Source: Ga0077560 sp046330395 (GTDB lineage Bacteria > Actinomycetota > Thermoleophilia > Miltoncostaeales > Miltoncostaeaceae). From it: DNA of 64,000 nucleotides. A program made the translations under genes and the position numbers. The DNA lies in NCBI GenBank assembly GCA_046330395.1, contig JAXLSS010000016.1, forward strand, positions 16,319-80,318, given 5' to 3'. Below are positions 49,203-57,205 of the stretch, piece by piece (the stretch's first letter is position 1; the number at the start of each line of letters is the position of its first letter). Below the pieces are notes generated by a model. It was not told the DNA's origin. It did no database searches and worked only from the letters and a program-made list of their open reading frames with translations.

Positions 49203-49572
49203 GGGCCCGATCCAGTTTCGACGGAGCGGGAGGGTGTCGGTCAGCGAGCCGCGGACCCGGTGGACCGCGTTAACAACCGGGAACACAACGTAGCTGCGGA
49301 GACTTCTCCCAAGCTCGCTCTCGCTGCCTAATCAGCAGTAATTGAGAGCCATTGGCCTCCCCTCGGGTCACGGGGGAGATAACCGGTGTCAGCCCAGTGA
49401 TCCTGGCGGGTCGGTAGCGGTTCTCGATCGCCCCGTGAGATTTCAGGAGGACCTGGCGTGTGGACGGTGGGCCGACGGGGCCGCCACCCGTGAGATCAAC
49501 CCGACGGATGCGCTCGGAGAAGCTGACATCTGAATGCTTTCGGACGCCGGGGCAGTGCCGGCCGGGTCCACC
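49203..49572 (+). ncRNA. ssrA: Transfer-messenger RNA
   Basis: About 370 bases. The 5-prime end GGGCCCG (49203-49209) pairs with CGGGTCC (49563-49569) as a seven-base acceptor stem, with the conserved CAGTTTCGACGG element after it. The tag frame runs 49281-49331 and encodes EHNVAAETSPKLALAA-stop, the expected LAA ending for ClpXP. At the 3-prime end CGGAC is followed by a five-base T-stem (GCCGG / CCGGC) whose loop is GGCAGTG rather than the usual TTCRANN. TACCCT at 49187-49192 may be its minus-10. The 3-prime ACC is encoded; the last A would be added later. Confidence 0.92.
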
Positions 49573-49583
49573 TCTGTAAGTCA

Positions 49584-49620
49584 TAGGGGGAGTTCCAAGG
49601 TTCACTTGGAACTCCCCCTA
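49584..49620 (+). terminator. Terminator-like hairpin of ssrA
   Basis: A perfect 16-base stem (TAGGGGGAGTTCCAAG at 49584-49599, CTTGGAACTCCCCCTA at 49605-49620) with a GTTCA loop. TTGCG follows instead of a U-tract. It sits 12 bases after the tmRNA 3-prime end. Confidence 0.8.
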
Positions 49621-49751
49621 TTGCGTTCTGAGCAGGTGATTCCGCCCTGCGGGCCCGGTCGATGAGCCTCCGGTGGAGCCATCGCACGCCGCTGCTGGGC
49701 ACAAACGCCCAATCCCGCGCAGGGGCCGTTGCCCCTGGCGGGATCCGTGCC

Positions 49752-50153
49752 TCAGCTGGCGCTCGTCGGGGCGCCGACGCTCACGCGGTGGGCGTGGGCG
49801 CCGGCTGGGGAGGCCCCGGTGGGGCGCCGGAGAGGGGCGGCAGGGGCCGTAGGCGGGCAGCGATCCCGGCGCGGGCCCGGCGGACGGTGCGGGTGATGGC
49901 GCCGCGCAGCCGTGCGTCGCTGACGCTCTGGGCGGTGCGGATGGTGACCGAGCGGTTGCCGAGCCAGCCGTGGCGGTGGCAGATCCACAGCCACTCGATC
50001 ACCAGGGCCGCGCATGCCCGCAGCTGAGTGGACGCCGCGGCCGATGCGCTTGGGGCGCTCGGCCAGGCTCTTCCCGCCGCTCATGTACCGAGAGCGCCAC
50101 GCCTGGTGGGCTTCCTCGAAGCTCTCGTGGGTGAGCCGCAGCGTTATGTACAC
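49752..50153 (-). other. Possible broken small gene after ssrA
   Basis: In this part of the 790-base stretch between ssrA and the ATPase gene, two minus-strand frames look weakly protein-like. One begins MYITLRLTHESFEEAHQAW at 50153, and a second, shifted frame reads ALVIEWLWICHRHGWLGNRSVTI ... RTVRRARAGIAARL and ends at 49781. A frame break near 50020 could join them. No family is recognised, and it could also be non-coding. Low confidence. Confidence 0.25.
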
Positions 50154-50256
50154 AGGGCTCGAGCGGGGGATCGGCAGCAGCCGTCGGGAGTTCGAAACGT
50201 GCGTTCGATCTACGAGCCGTTAGTGCACCAGGGGTGCTGAGGCAGGACGGCCGCTC

Positions 50257-50358
50257 ACCCCTCCCATTATGGAACGCCCTCATCCCGTAGACCCCTCCCA
50301 TTATGGAACGCTCCCATCCCCTGGACCCCCCACCTTTTGGAACGCCGACGTGGTAGTC
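50257..50358 (+). repeat. Three tandem 34-bp repeats upstream of the ATPase gene
   Basis: Copies start at 50257, 50291 and 50325 with an exact 34-base period. The first two share CCCCTCCCATTATGGAACGC; the third is degenerate (CCACCTTTTGGAACGC). The third copy runs into the TAGTCT minus-10-like hexamer (50354-50359), so the array could be an operator for the ATPase gene or the remains of a binding site for a mobile element. Confidence 0.75.
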
Positions 50359-50365
50359 TCGACTC

Positions 50366-51838
50366 ATGCGCGACGATGAGATCAGACGAGCCTTCACCGA
50401 TGCCAACCCGTGGTGGCGCGCTGCCGCCGCTGGACGCGATCCCACCGCGTGGGCGTCCAGGCATCGACTCCTGCGTGACCGCAGTTCTCACGACCTCGGT
50501 TACCGCTCCTCGGTTCTCGATGATCTGTGGGAGGGGCCGCTCACCGATGCGCTCGTCGTTCTCACCGGCCCACGACGCATCGGTAAGTCCGTCGCACTCC
50601 TGGACGCGGCCTTGGCGCTGTGCGGCAAGGAAGGGATCGATCCGCGACAGGTGATCTACCTGCCGTGCGACGGCATGCGCGACCGGGACCTGCGACGCGC
50701 GCTGACACTCGGCCGGGAACTCACGCGTTCGGTCGATTCCGAGGTGAGGCGGCCTCGGGCGTGGTTGCTCGATGAGGTGAGCGGGATCGGGGGATGGACC
50801 GCGATCCTCAAGTCTGCCCGCGACGCCACTGACTTCGGTGATGACACGGTGGTTGCCACCGGCAGCCGATGGACTGACAGCGAGCACATCGCGGCCAATC
50901 TCCTCGCCGGCCGGGCAGGCACCGGGGACAAGCGACGTGTACGTCACCTCCTGCCGATGTCGTTCCGTGACTTCCTGGCCGCCACGCGGCCCTCGGTCGC
51001 TCGGGTTGGGCCCGAACATCCTGCGGAGATCCAATCGCCTGCCGTCGCCCATGCGCTCGAGGAAGTGCGCTTCGACATCGATGAGTACGACCTCGCCTGG
51101 CAGGACTACCTCAGCTGCGGAGGCTTCCCGCGCGCGGTCGCCGAGCACCGGCGCATGGGAGCCGTCTCAGCCGGGTATCTGCACGATCTGGAGGCATGGC
51201 TGCACACCGACGTTGATGCGAGTGCGCCGGCAGAATCGATCCCGCTCCTGCTGGCGGGGCTGTCTACCCGCTCGACATCCCCGCTCAACGCCACGAAGAC
51301 CGCGCAGCACCTCGGCTACTCCACCCGTCCCCTGTTCGAGCGGCGGCTGCACCGACTCATTGCGAGCTTCGCAGTGCTCGCCTGCCCTCATCGAGATGAC
51401 GACGGACGCGTCATTGCGGGCGGGCAACCCAAGTACTACCTCACCGACCCACTGTTGGCGTGGCTGCCCACTCACCTGCGCGCCGGCATCGCATCGCCCG
51501 ATCTCACGATGCTCACCGAGGCGACACTCGCAACCACTCTCGCCCGTCGTATTGACGTCCTCAATGAGGGTCGCTGGGCCGCGGGCGACACAATCGGCTA
51601 CACGCGCACCGATTCCGGCAACGAGGTCGACCTCTGCCCGATCTGGGTGCCGACAGCCGCCGGGATGGAGCCAACGACCCCCCTCGAGTCGAAGTGGGTT
51701 GACTCGGGGTGGCGGGCCGAGGCCAAGGTCATCGAAAACAAGTACGGGCGCGGGGTGCTTGCAACCAAGTCGATCCTGGACCTCGAATCGCCCAGCTGGG
51801 CGATTCCCGCACCACTTCTCGCCCTATTGCTCCTCTGA
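50366..51838 (+). CDS. AAA-type ATPase with DUF4143 / PD-(D/E)XK C-terminal domain
   Basis: 490 residues. The N-terminal ATPase domain has Walker A in LTGPRRIGKSVALLDAAL (about 67-84) and Walker B in RAWLLDEVSGIGGW. The middle has the RVRHLLPMSFRDFL and YLSCGGFPRAVAEH motifs of this family, then a winged-helix-like part. The C-terminus has the nuclease-fold pattern NEVDLCPI ... PLESKWVDSG ... AKVIENKYG. Family members are common in mobile regions but their role is poorly known. TAGTCT ends six bases before the ATG, so it may be leaderless. GC and codon use are visibly lower than in neighbours, a sign of acquisition. Confidence 0.85.
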   Translation: MRDDEIRRAFTDANPWWRAAAAGRDPTAWASRHRLLRDRSSHDLGYRSSVLDDLWEGPLTDALVVLTGPRRIGKSVALLDAALALCGKEGIDPRQVIYLPCDGMRDRDLRRALTLGRELTRSVDSEVRRPRAWLLDEVSGIGGWTAILKSARDATDFGDDTVVATGSRWTDSEHIAANLLAGRAGTGDKRRVRHLLPMSFRDFLAATRPSVARVGPEHPAEIQSPAVAHALEEVRFDIDEYDLAWQDYLSCGGFPRAVAEHRRMGAVSAGYLHDLEAWLHTDVDASAPAESIPLLLAGLSTRSTSPLNATKTAQHLGYSTRPLFERRLHRLIASFAVLACPHRDDDGRVIAGGQPKYYLTDPLLAWLPTHLRAGIASPDLTMLTEATLATTLARRIDVLNEGRWAAGDTIGYTRTDSGNEVDLCPIWVPTAAGMEPTTPLESKWVDSGWRAEAKVIENKYGRGVLATKSILDLESPSWAIPAPLLALLLL

Positions 51839-51931
51839 GGCGAGAGCGTTGGGCGGATCGTCGCCAGCGGGTTGGGCGTTTCGATCCAGCAGGCATTCTT
51901 GAGCCCCGTTGCCACGCGGGTTCTCTGAACG

Positions 51932-52126
51932 TTGGAACAACCCCACCTCTCAGGGAGGGTTGCCAGGGTTCATCGTCACACCAAGAGCACCGACCGCGAC
52001 CGGCGTCGCCGGTTGCAGATGGAGATGCTCCGGGACGCGGCGAATCAGGGTTGGCTGGCGGAGGCCGCCGGCATCGCCGATGTCTTCGATGAGGACGACC
52101 TCGACGTGGACGACCCCGCCGGTTGA
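51932..52126 (+). CDS. Putative VapB-like antitoxin
   Basis: 64 residues, with the start not certain. The C-terminal two thirds (RLQMEMLRDAANQGWLAEAAGIADVFDEDDLDVDDPAG) look like a ribbon-helix-helix or AbrB antitoxin tail with an acidic end that would sit in the toxin active site. Its TGA overlaps the TTG start of the PIN-domain gene (TTGA), the classic antitoxin-toxin arrangement. The N-terminal DNA-binding part is not recognisable, so an upstream frame break is possible. Confidence 0.5.
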   Translation: MEQPHLSGRVARVHRHTKSTDRDRRRRLQMEMLRDAANQGWLAEAAGIADVFDEDDLDVDDPAG

Positions 52127-52508
52127 ACTGGCTGGTGGACACGTCGGCCTGGGGGCGCCTCCCGGGCGACGGCGCGGCCGCCGCGCAGGTTCAGGCGATC
52201 CTGGACGCCGATCCCGGGTCTGAGCTGGTGCTGTCGCCGGTGATCGCGCTGGAACTGCTGCGGGGTCCACGCGGTCCCGGTGTTGCGACCCAGCGGCGCC
52301 GGCTGGAGGACGCGTACCTGGTGCTCTCCATGGACGGGGAGACATTTCGGCTGGCCGCGGCGGCCGCAGGCGCTGGCGGCTCCACGAGCACACCGCACAT
52401 CGCGTGCCGATCCCGGATTTGCTCACCGCGGCGCTCGCCCACCAGCACGGGTGCGGGGTGGTGCACTGCGATGACCACTACGGTTGCTCAGTCGACACGC
52501 AGGCCTGA
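52123..52508 (+). pseudogene. VapC-like PIN-domain toxin, frame-broken
   Basis: Starts NWLVDTSAWGRLPG (first acidic Asp) and continues to SPVIALELLRGPRG (second acidic Glu) and ETFRLAAAAAGA. Near 52375 the frame is lost; two bases later the expected end reads RWRLHEHTAHRVPIPDLLTAALAHQHGCGVVHCDDHYGCSVDTQA to the TGA at 52506-52508, with the third and fourth acidic residues (VPIPD, HCDD). PIN toxins are Mg-dependent RNases. One-base change would restore about 128 residues. It is either a dead toxin or a sequencing indel. Confidence 0.65.
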
Positions 52509-52688
52509 CGTTTCCAACGCTCCAGCTCGACCTCGGCACTTCCCGCCATCTCGCCTCCCACTGCTCGTCAACGGGCGCTGAAGGCCGAGCTGCACCAAGT
52601 CCTCTCGCGGTTGCCCATCGCGGATGCCGAGGAATTCCTCGAGGCCGCCGTCCAGCGCGCCCGACAGCAGCAGAAGGGCTCGCCCTAG
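52509..52688 (+). other. Open frame without a start after vapC
   Basis: Directly after the vapC stop a 59-codon frame stays open to a TAG at 52686-52688. It ends RQRALKAELHQVLSRLPIADAEEFLEAAVQRARQQQKGSP, which looks like a real helical protein tail. There is no start codon. It may be the remains of a further small gene. Low confidence. Confidence 0.25.
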
Positions 52689-52757
52689 CCATCTCCACAG
52701 GGCCCCCAGCACATCCACGTGGTCCGCATCCGCCGGAAACGCTGATGTAGGATCGGA

Positions 52758-53627
52758 ATGATGAGTACCGCCGCCGCATCGCCTGCGCCTCTGGTCGCTG
52801 CGCCGGATCGGCCCACCTGGGGCCGGAGCTTCGCCGCCGCCGTCCTGGGCGTGCTGGCGGGCGGGCTGGCCTCGGCGGCGTTGCTCGGGGTGGTCGAGGC
52901 GTTCGTGCTGCTGGCGGGTGGGGGGCCGCTGCGGGACCCCGTCGGCAACGCCCTGGAACCGCTCTCGTGGTTCGTGGCCATCCCGATGGTGGCGGCCATC
53001 CTGGTGGACGCCGTGTGCCGGCGCGAGGTGTTCTGGCTCGTCACCGGCCGGCGTCCGGCGCGCGGCGTCGCGATCCTGGCGGCGGTGATCGCCCCGTCCT
53101 CCGTGATCGGCACCGTCTGGAGGGGCGGCCTCCTGGCGTACGTGCTCGCGGCGTCCACGGTGCTGATGCGCTGCTGCGCGAGACCCACGGCGGTCTCGCC
53201 CCGGCGGTACCTGACCGTCTTCATGGCGCGCCCGCGCGGTGCCAGGGCCGCGACCGCGGCCTGCGGACTGCTCATCGCGGTCCTCGGGCTGATCGCATCG
53301 CAGGTCGGTGCCCCCGCTATCGAGGCCGCGGCATCCGCGACGGGCACCGCCGCGTCCAGGCACATCACGTTGAGGAACCGCAGCCTCGCCCCGGTCACCG
53401 TGCTCGGCGTCGGCGGACAGGATGAGGGGTACCTGCGCCTCGGGGGGACGGCGTCGGCTCCCTTCGTGATCAACCCCGGTGAGGGCCGCGATGTCACCCT
53501 TGTGGGCGCCGCCGCCTGTCCGGGGTTCTCGAGCACGTTCACCACGATCGACCTCCGGTACCGCATCCTCGGGATCGAGCGGCTGTCCTCCGTCGATCTG
53601 GGCGGGGTGACGACGTTCCGGTGCTGA
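52758..53627 (+). CDS. Membrane protein of unknown function
   Basis: 289 residues from ATG 52758, or more likely from the ATG at 52761, which is seven bases after TAGGAT (52748-52753) and would make a leaderless message. Five membrane helices fill residues about 18-180 (VLGVLAGGLASAALLGVVEAFVLLAGG and others). The last 100 residues are predicted outside the membrane and contain a beta-sandwich-like section (RNRSLAPVTVLGVGGQDEGYLRLGGTASAPFVINPGE). Two late Cys residues could form a disulfide. The stop and the next start overlap (TGATG), so the two proteins probably work together. Confidence 0.65.
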   Translation: MMSTAAASPAPLVAAPDRPTWGRSFAAAVLGVLAGGLASAALLGVVEAFVLLAGGGPLRDPVGNALEPLSWFVAIPMVAAILVDAVCRREVFWLVTGRRPARGVAILAAVIAPSSVIGTVWRGGLLAYVLAASTVLMRCCARPTAVSPRRYLTVFMARPRGARAATAACGLLIAVLGLIASQVGAPAIEAAASATGTAASRHITLRNRSLAPVTVLGVGGQDEGYLRLGGTASAPFVINPGEGRDVTLVGAAACPGFSSTFTTIDLRYRILGIERLSSVDLGGVTTFRC

Positions 53628-54064
53628 TGCGCGCCATGGGTGCCCGCGCCTCGCTGGTCGCATGCCTGCTCGTGGGGGCGCTCGTGGGCGCCGGCGTCAC
53701 CTGGCAAGTCATGCGAGGCGACGGTGACGGGACGACCACGCGCCTGGTGCGGGGGGTCACGACCGCGGTGAACATCGACGGCACCGCGCTCGGCCTCACC
53801 GTGCCCGGTCAGACGCCGGGCATGGGATACGCCATCGCGGGCGCCGACTGGCAGGACTGCTCCGGTGGGACCTGCGGGGATACACATGAAGGAGGGGATC
53901 GCCCCGGTTGCCTCCCGCCCCTGTCCTCCGGGCAGCTGCTGGAGGTGGTCATCGTGGACGCCCCGGTGCCCAACGTGGACGGACAGGTCGAGTCGTGGGT
54001 GGAGCGGGGCGTCTTCGTCCGGTGCCTGTCCACACCGACCCACACCGAGCCGGCGTCGGGCTGA
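53627..54064 (+). CDS. Small exported or anchored protein of unknown function
   Basis: 145 residues from the ATG at 53627, which overlaps the upstream stop; a GTG at 53621 is also possible. One hydrophobic helix near the N-terminus (LVACLLVGALVGAGVTWQVM) acts as a signal or anchor. The outside part contains four cysteines (DCSGGTC and two later) and a beta-rich tail (LLEVVIVDAPVPN). I recognise no family. It is the second gene of a pair with the membrane protein upstream. Confidence 0.55.
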   Translation: MRAMGARASLVACLLVGALVGAGVTWQVMRGDGDGTTTRLVRGVTTAVNIDGTALGLTVPGQTPGMGYAIAGADWQDCSGGTCGDTHEGGDRPGCLPPLSSGQLLEVVIVDAPVPNVDGQVESWVERGVFVRCLSTPTHTEPASG

Positions 54065-54090
54065 GCTCGGACACCGGCTTCAGATGATCG

Positions 54091-54124
54091 GGCGCACGGG
54101 CCGCCGGGTGGCGCCCCGTGCGCC
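54091..54124. terminator. Hairpin between convergent genes
   Basis: GGCGCACGGG (54091-54100) pairs perfectly with CCCGTGCGCC (54115-54124) over a 14-base loop. It separates the plus-strand gene ending at 54064 from the minus-strand gene ending at 54133. No U-tract is seen. Confidence 0.5.
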
Positions 54125-54132
54125 GTGCGGTC

Positions 54133-54504
54133 TCAGCCGTCCCAGGCCATGGTGCCCAGCACCCGGACGATCATGCCGTCCTCCACGTCCATGAGGTAGG
54201 TGGCCTCAACCCGGTCGCCCGACGGGTAGGCGCATTCGATGTGGCAGCCGATCGCATCGTCCGCGGCGATCGAGCGGACGATGCGGTGGGTCATCCCGGG
54301 CGCCAGGCCCTTCGCCACCAGGGCGCCGACCTCCGCGTGCCCCCGGGCGTGCACCGGATCGGCGGGCCGGTGCTCGATGTCGTACTGGGTCCACTCCACA
54401 TCCGGCGCGAAGCGGCCCATCGCGTCCATCACCCCCGCCTGATCCTTTGCGGAGAAGATCTGGTCCAGCAGCGCCCGCGCATCGGCGGACGTGTAGGTGC
54501 TCAT
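54133..54504 (-). CDS. SnoaL-like / NTF2-fold protein
   Basis: 123 residues. The N-terminal helix (ARALLDQIFSAKDQAGVMDAMGRFAPDVEWTQYDIEHRP) and the later strands (ATYLMDVEDGMIVRVLGTMAWDG) follow the SnoaL-like layout of a cone-shaped barrel with a buried pocket. Members range from small-molecule isomerases to ligand-binding proteins, so no reaction is assigned. A GGGGGGA ribosome binding site precedes the ATG. It stands alone between convergent and divergent neighbours. Confidence 0.75.
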   Translation of the reverse strand: MSTYTSADARALLDQIFSAKDQAGVMDAMGRFAPDVEWTQYDIEHRPADPVHARGHAEVGALVAKGLAPGMTHRIVRSIAADDAIGCHIECAYPSGDRVEATYLMDVEDGMIVRVLGTMAWDG

Positions 54505-54797
54505 GGTCCCCCCTGCCTGTCGTGTTGAGCGTTCCGATGCGGCGGCGTCGCCCGTGCGGGGCGACGCCGCTCAGTGCGTTGCCCTGCCTCGGCGGCCATC
54601 CGGGCCATCCCACCCGTCCACCGCCGGGCGGCACGCACACGGCCGCGCGCCATCCCCGCCCCCGCACCCGCCGGGGGATTTGACCCGCGTCCGCGCAGAT
54701 GCCGCCATCGCGCGCTCCATCGTCCGACGCAGAGCCTCGCGAGTATCCGCGCGGTCGCGGGTCGACGTCAACGCACCGCGTCCAGGACGGGTAGGCT
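54505..54797 (+). promoter_or_regulatory. Spacer with a likely leaderless promoter for the FmdB-like gene
   Basis: The 300 bases from 54505 to 54804 hold no gene that I can support. The only signal is TAGGCT at 54792-54797, which ends seven bases before the ATG at 54805. This would give a leaderless transcript, and no Shine-Dalgarno is present. Confidence 0.4.
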
Positions 54798-54804
54798 CCG
54801 CCGC

Positions 54805-55041
54805 ATGGCGAGATACGACTACCGATGCGCGCAGGATGGCGTCTTCGAACTGACCCTGCCGCTCGGCACCGCGCCGGAGACCGCGCCGTGCCCCGAATGC
54901 GGTCAGGAGGCCCAGCGCCTCTTCGCGGCGCCGCTCACGGCCCCGCCCAGCCTGGACAAGAGCGGCCCGTTCGGGATGACGCGGATCCCCACCCCTCCGG
55001 GCGCCCGCCCGCCGGGGGGCATGCGCCCGCCCGGGATGTAG
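54805..55041 (+). CDS. FmdB-family zinc-ribbon protein
   Basis: 78 residues. The start MARYDYRCAQDGVFELTLPLGTAP and APCPECGQEAQRLFAAPLT give the FmdB-type zinc ribbon, but the first Cys pair is reduced to one Cys (C-A-Q-D where C-x-x-C is usual), so zinc binding may be incomplete. A Pro/Gly-rich tail follows (TPPGARPPGGMRPPGM). The family is widespread with unclear roles in gene regulation. It precedes a GNAT gene, but the 32-base gap leaves operon status open. Confidence 0.8.
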   Translation: MARYDYRCAQDGVFELTLPLGTAPETAPCPECGQEAQRLFAAPLTAPPSLDKSGPFGMTRIPTPPGARPPGGMRPPGM

Positions 55042-55073
55042 CCCGCGCGGGGCCCGTCGCGGCCCCACGTCCC

Positions 55074-55658
55074 GTGACGCCGTCACCCGAACACCGCCCG
55101 GACTGGCCCCTGCGCACCCAGCGACTGGTGCTGCGTCCGTGGGAGCTTGGCGACCTGGCCGCGATGTACGAGATCCACCGGGACCCCGAGGTGTGCCGGT
55201 ACCTCTACGAGGAGCCCCGCACCCTGGACGAGACCCGGGCGCGGCTGGTGCACCGGATGTCCATGGACGCCCTGCGCCGGGAGGGCGACTGGATGGGGTG
55301 CGCCGTCACCCTGGCCGCCACGGGTGAGCTGGTGGCCGACCTGTCGCTGTGCTGGGTCAGCCGGCTGCACCGCCAGGGGGAGATCGGGTTCATGGTGCAC
55401 CCCGCCCACCAGGGGCGGGGGTACGCCACCGAGATGTCGGTGCCGCTTCTGGACTTCGGGTTCCGCGAGGCGGGGTTGCACCGCATCGTGGGTCGCCTGG
55501 AGGCGCGCAACATCGCCTCCGCCCGGGTGCTTGCCAAGCTGGGGATGCGCCGCGAGGCGCACCTGGTGGAGAACGAGTGGGTCAAGGGCGAGTGGCAGAG
55601 CGAGATCGTCTACGCCATGCTGGCCGCCGAGTGGGAGCACGCCGCGTCCAGGAGCTGA
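55074..55658 (+). CDS. GNAT acetyltransferase of the RimJ/RimL type
   Basis: 194 residues from the GTG at 55074. The opening LRTQRLVLRPWELGDLAAMYEIHRDPEVCRYLY is typical of RimJ/RimL-like N-acetyltransferases. The acetyl-CoA motif A follows (IGFMVHPAHQGRGYATEMSVPLLDFGF) and motif B (GLHRIVGRLEARNIASARVLAKLGMRREAHLVENEWVKGEW). Targets vary from ribosomal protein N-termini to antibiotics, so none is assigned. Confidence 0.9.
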   Translation: MTPSPEHRPDWPLRTQRLVLRPWELGDLAAMYEIHRDPEVCRYLYEEPRTLDETRARLVHRMSMDALRREGDWMGCAVTLAATGELVADLSLCWVSRLHRQGEIGFMVHPAHQGRGYATEMSVPLLDFGFREAGLHRIVGRLEARNIASARVLAKLGMRREAHLVENEWVKGEWQSEIVYAMLAAEWEHAASRS

Positions 55659-55769
55659 CCGGACCTCCGGTGGCGGCAGAACCACTCGGTCGTCCAGGTC
55701 TCGGCCCCGCCGCCCGAAACTACGCTCACCCCGTGTTCGGTCTGCGGTGACTTCCGGCTGAGGTGGACG

Positions 55770-56411
55770 ATGGGACTGTTCGGGCGGGCGAAGGATCTGG
55801 ATGAGTCGGGCGTGCCCGCGGTGGCGGAGGTCCTCTCCGCCGACCGCTCGTCCATCGCGATCACCCGGGGCAACGACGCGGTGGTGGGCAACACCACGAT
55901 CCGCTGGACGCTGCACCTGCTGGTGCGGCCCGCCGATGGCGAGCCGTTCGAGGCCACCGTCAAGGCGCAGCTGCCCCAGCTGGAGGTGCCGCGGCGCGGG
56001 TCGCGGGTGTCGGTGCGCTACGACCCCTCCGACCACTCCCGCGTGGAGCTGGACCGCAGCCCGCAGGGCGTGCAGGACGCCGCCATCGCCGCGGTGGTGG
56101 ACCGCAGTCCCCGGCTGGAGGACTTCCGGCTGGGTGGTCAGTCCATCGGCGACCTGATGCGCGACGCCATGGCCGACCCCGCGGGCTTCAGCGACCGGAT
56201 GCGGGAGATGGCGGGTGGCGGCATGGCCGGGATGGCCTGGCCCAACGGGGCCGGCACGGGCGCGACGCCCGCGGGCGACCATACGGCGCCGGCCGCTCCC
56301 GCGGAGGACGAGGTGATCGCCCAGCTGGAGCGCCTGGCCTCGCTGCGCGAGCGCGGGATGCTCACGCAGGACGAGTTCGAGGCGCAGAAGCGGCGCCTGC
56401 TGGGGGGCTGA
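55770..56411 (+). CDS. SHOCT-domain protein
   Basis: 213 residues. The first 115 residues form a beta-rich domain (AVAEVLSADRSS ... WTLHLLVRPADGEPFEATVKAQLP ... RVSVRYDPSDHSRVEL) seen in many actinobacterial proteins of unknown function. A flexible Gly/Met/Ala linker leads to a C-terminal SHOCT domain (DEVIAQLERLASLRERGMLTQDEFEAQKRRLLGG), a short oligomerisation module. TACGCT (55721-55726) lies six bases before a five-codon frame GTG-F-G-L-R-stop at 55733, so the message may carry a tiny leader ORF. Function unknown. Confidence 0.8.
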   Translation: MGLFGRAKDLDESGVPAVAEVLSADRSSIAITRGNDAVVGNTTIRWTLHLLVRPADGEPFEATVKAQLPQLEVPRRGSRVSVRYDPSDHSRVELDRSPQGVQDAAIAAVVDRSPRLEDFRLGGQSIGDLMRDAMADPAGFSDRMREMAGGGMAGMAWPNGAGTGATPAGDHTAPAAPAEDEVIAQLERLASLRERGMLTQDEFEAQKRRLLGG

Positions 56412-56420
56412 GCGCCCCCC
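56402..56420. terminator. Hairpin over the SHOCT gene stop
   Basis: GGGGGGC (56402-56408) pairs with GCCCCCC (56414-56420); the TGA stop lies in the loop. It faces the end of the convergent minus-strand gene at 56440. Confidence 0.5.
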
Positions 56421-56439
56421 GGCGGGCGGCCGCGGACGG

Positions 56440-57075
56440 CTACTGCGACATCGAGAACGGCGGGTAGCGGTCGGTGACCAGCAGGAACGCGTAGCCGGCC
56501 ACGCGGACGTTCCAGCGCATGGCCCCCTCCACGAAGTGGAACCAGTTCCTGGGGTAGCGCCCGGTGAACAGGATCGCGAACCACGCCACGATCACCACGG
56601 CGAACGCGGCCAGGTCGACGAACACCAGCACGATGTAATGCGGGATGGCCAGCAGCCATTTCACCAGTGGCAGCCAGCGGTTGAGGTCGCGCGGCACGTC
56701 CGGGTACTCGAAGTCCAGGTGCACGGACTGCTGCTCGTCGGTTGACGGGTAGCGGTCGTCCATGAGGCCCATGAACACGCCCACACGGGTGCTGAACCGC
56801 ATGAGCTCGCGGTTCCAGTCGAACCACCACCGCGGGTACTTCTGCCGGAACACGATCATCAGCAGGGTGCCGATGAACAGGATGCCGCCCGCCGCCGTCA
56901 CGGTGACCGTCTGACGGCCCGTGGCGTTGGTGGACTCCCAGCTTCCACCGGACACGCTGCTCAGCACGATCAGGATGGGGATCGCCACGAACAGCCGGAA
57001 GAACGTGGTGAGCCGGTTGAGCGGCCGGTCGGGATAGTCCACCGAGAACCGCACGGGATAGGGGTCGGGGTTCAT
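56440..57075 (-). CDS. DUF4389 membrane protein
   Basis: 211 residues from the ATG at 57075. The start PYPVRFSVDYPDRPLNRLTTFFRLFVAIPILIVL and the later FEYPDVPRDLNRWLPLVKWLLAIPHYIVL and WFAILFTGRYPRNWFHFVEGAMRWNVRV are the repeated amphipathic/membrane motifs of DUF4389. Three or four membrane helices are expected. Function unknown. Confidence 0.85.
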   Translation of the reverse strand: MNPDPYPVRFSVDYPDRPLNRLTTFFRLFVAIPILIVLSSVSGGSWESTNATGRQTVTVTAAGGILFIGTLLMIVFRQKYPRWWFDWNRELMRFSTRVGVFMGLMDDRYPSTDEQQSVHLDFEYPDVPRDLNRWLPLVKWLLAIPHYIVLVFVDLAAFAVVIVAWFAILFTGRYPRNWFHFVEGAMRWNVRVAGYAFLLVTDRYPPFSMSQ

Positions 57076-57205
57076 CAAGCCGCCCTTCGGTCGAGGTTGG
57101 AGCGCCGCTCGCCCGCGCGGCCCTCCGGGGGCACCGCAACCGTACTCGTCGGTTCAGTCGCCCCCCGTCGAACCCCGGGGACTCCCACCGGCGGGTCACC
57201 GGCCG

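Noticed and set aside
50257..50358. CRISPR array
   Set aside because: Only three copies with a 34-base period, no equal unique spacers and no cas genes. It is a short tandem repeat.
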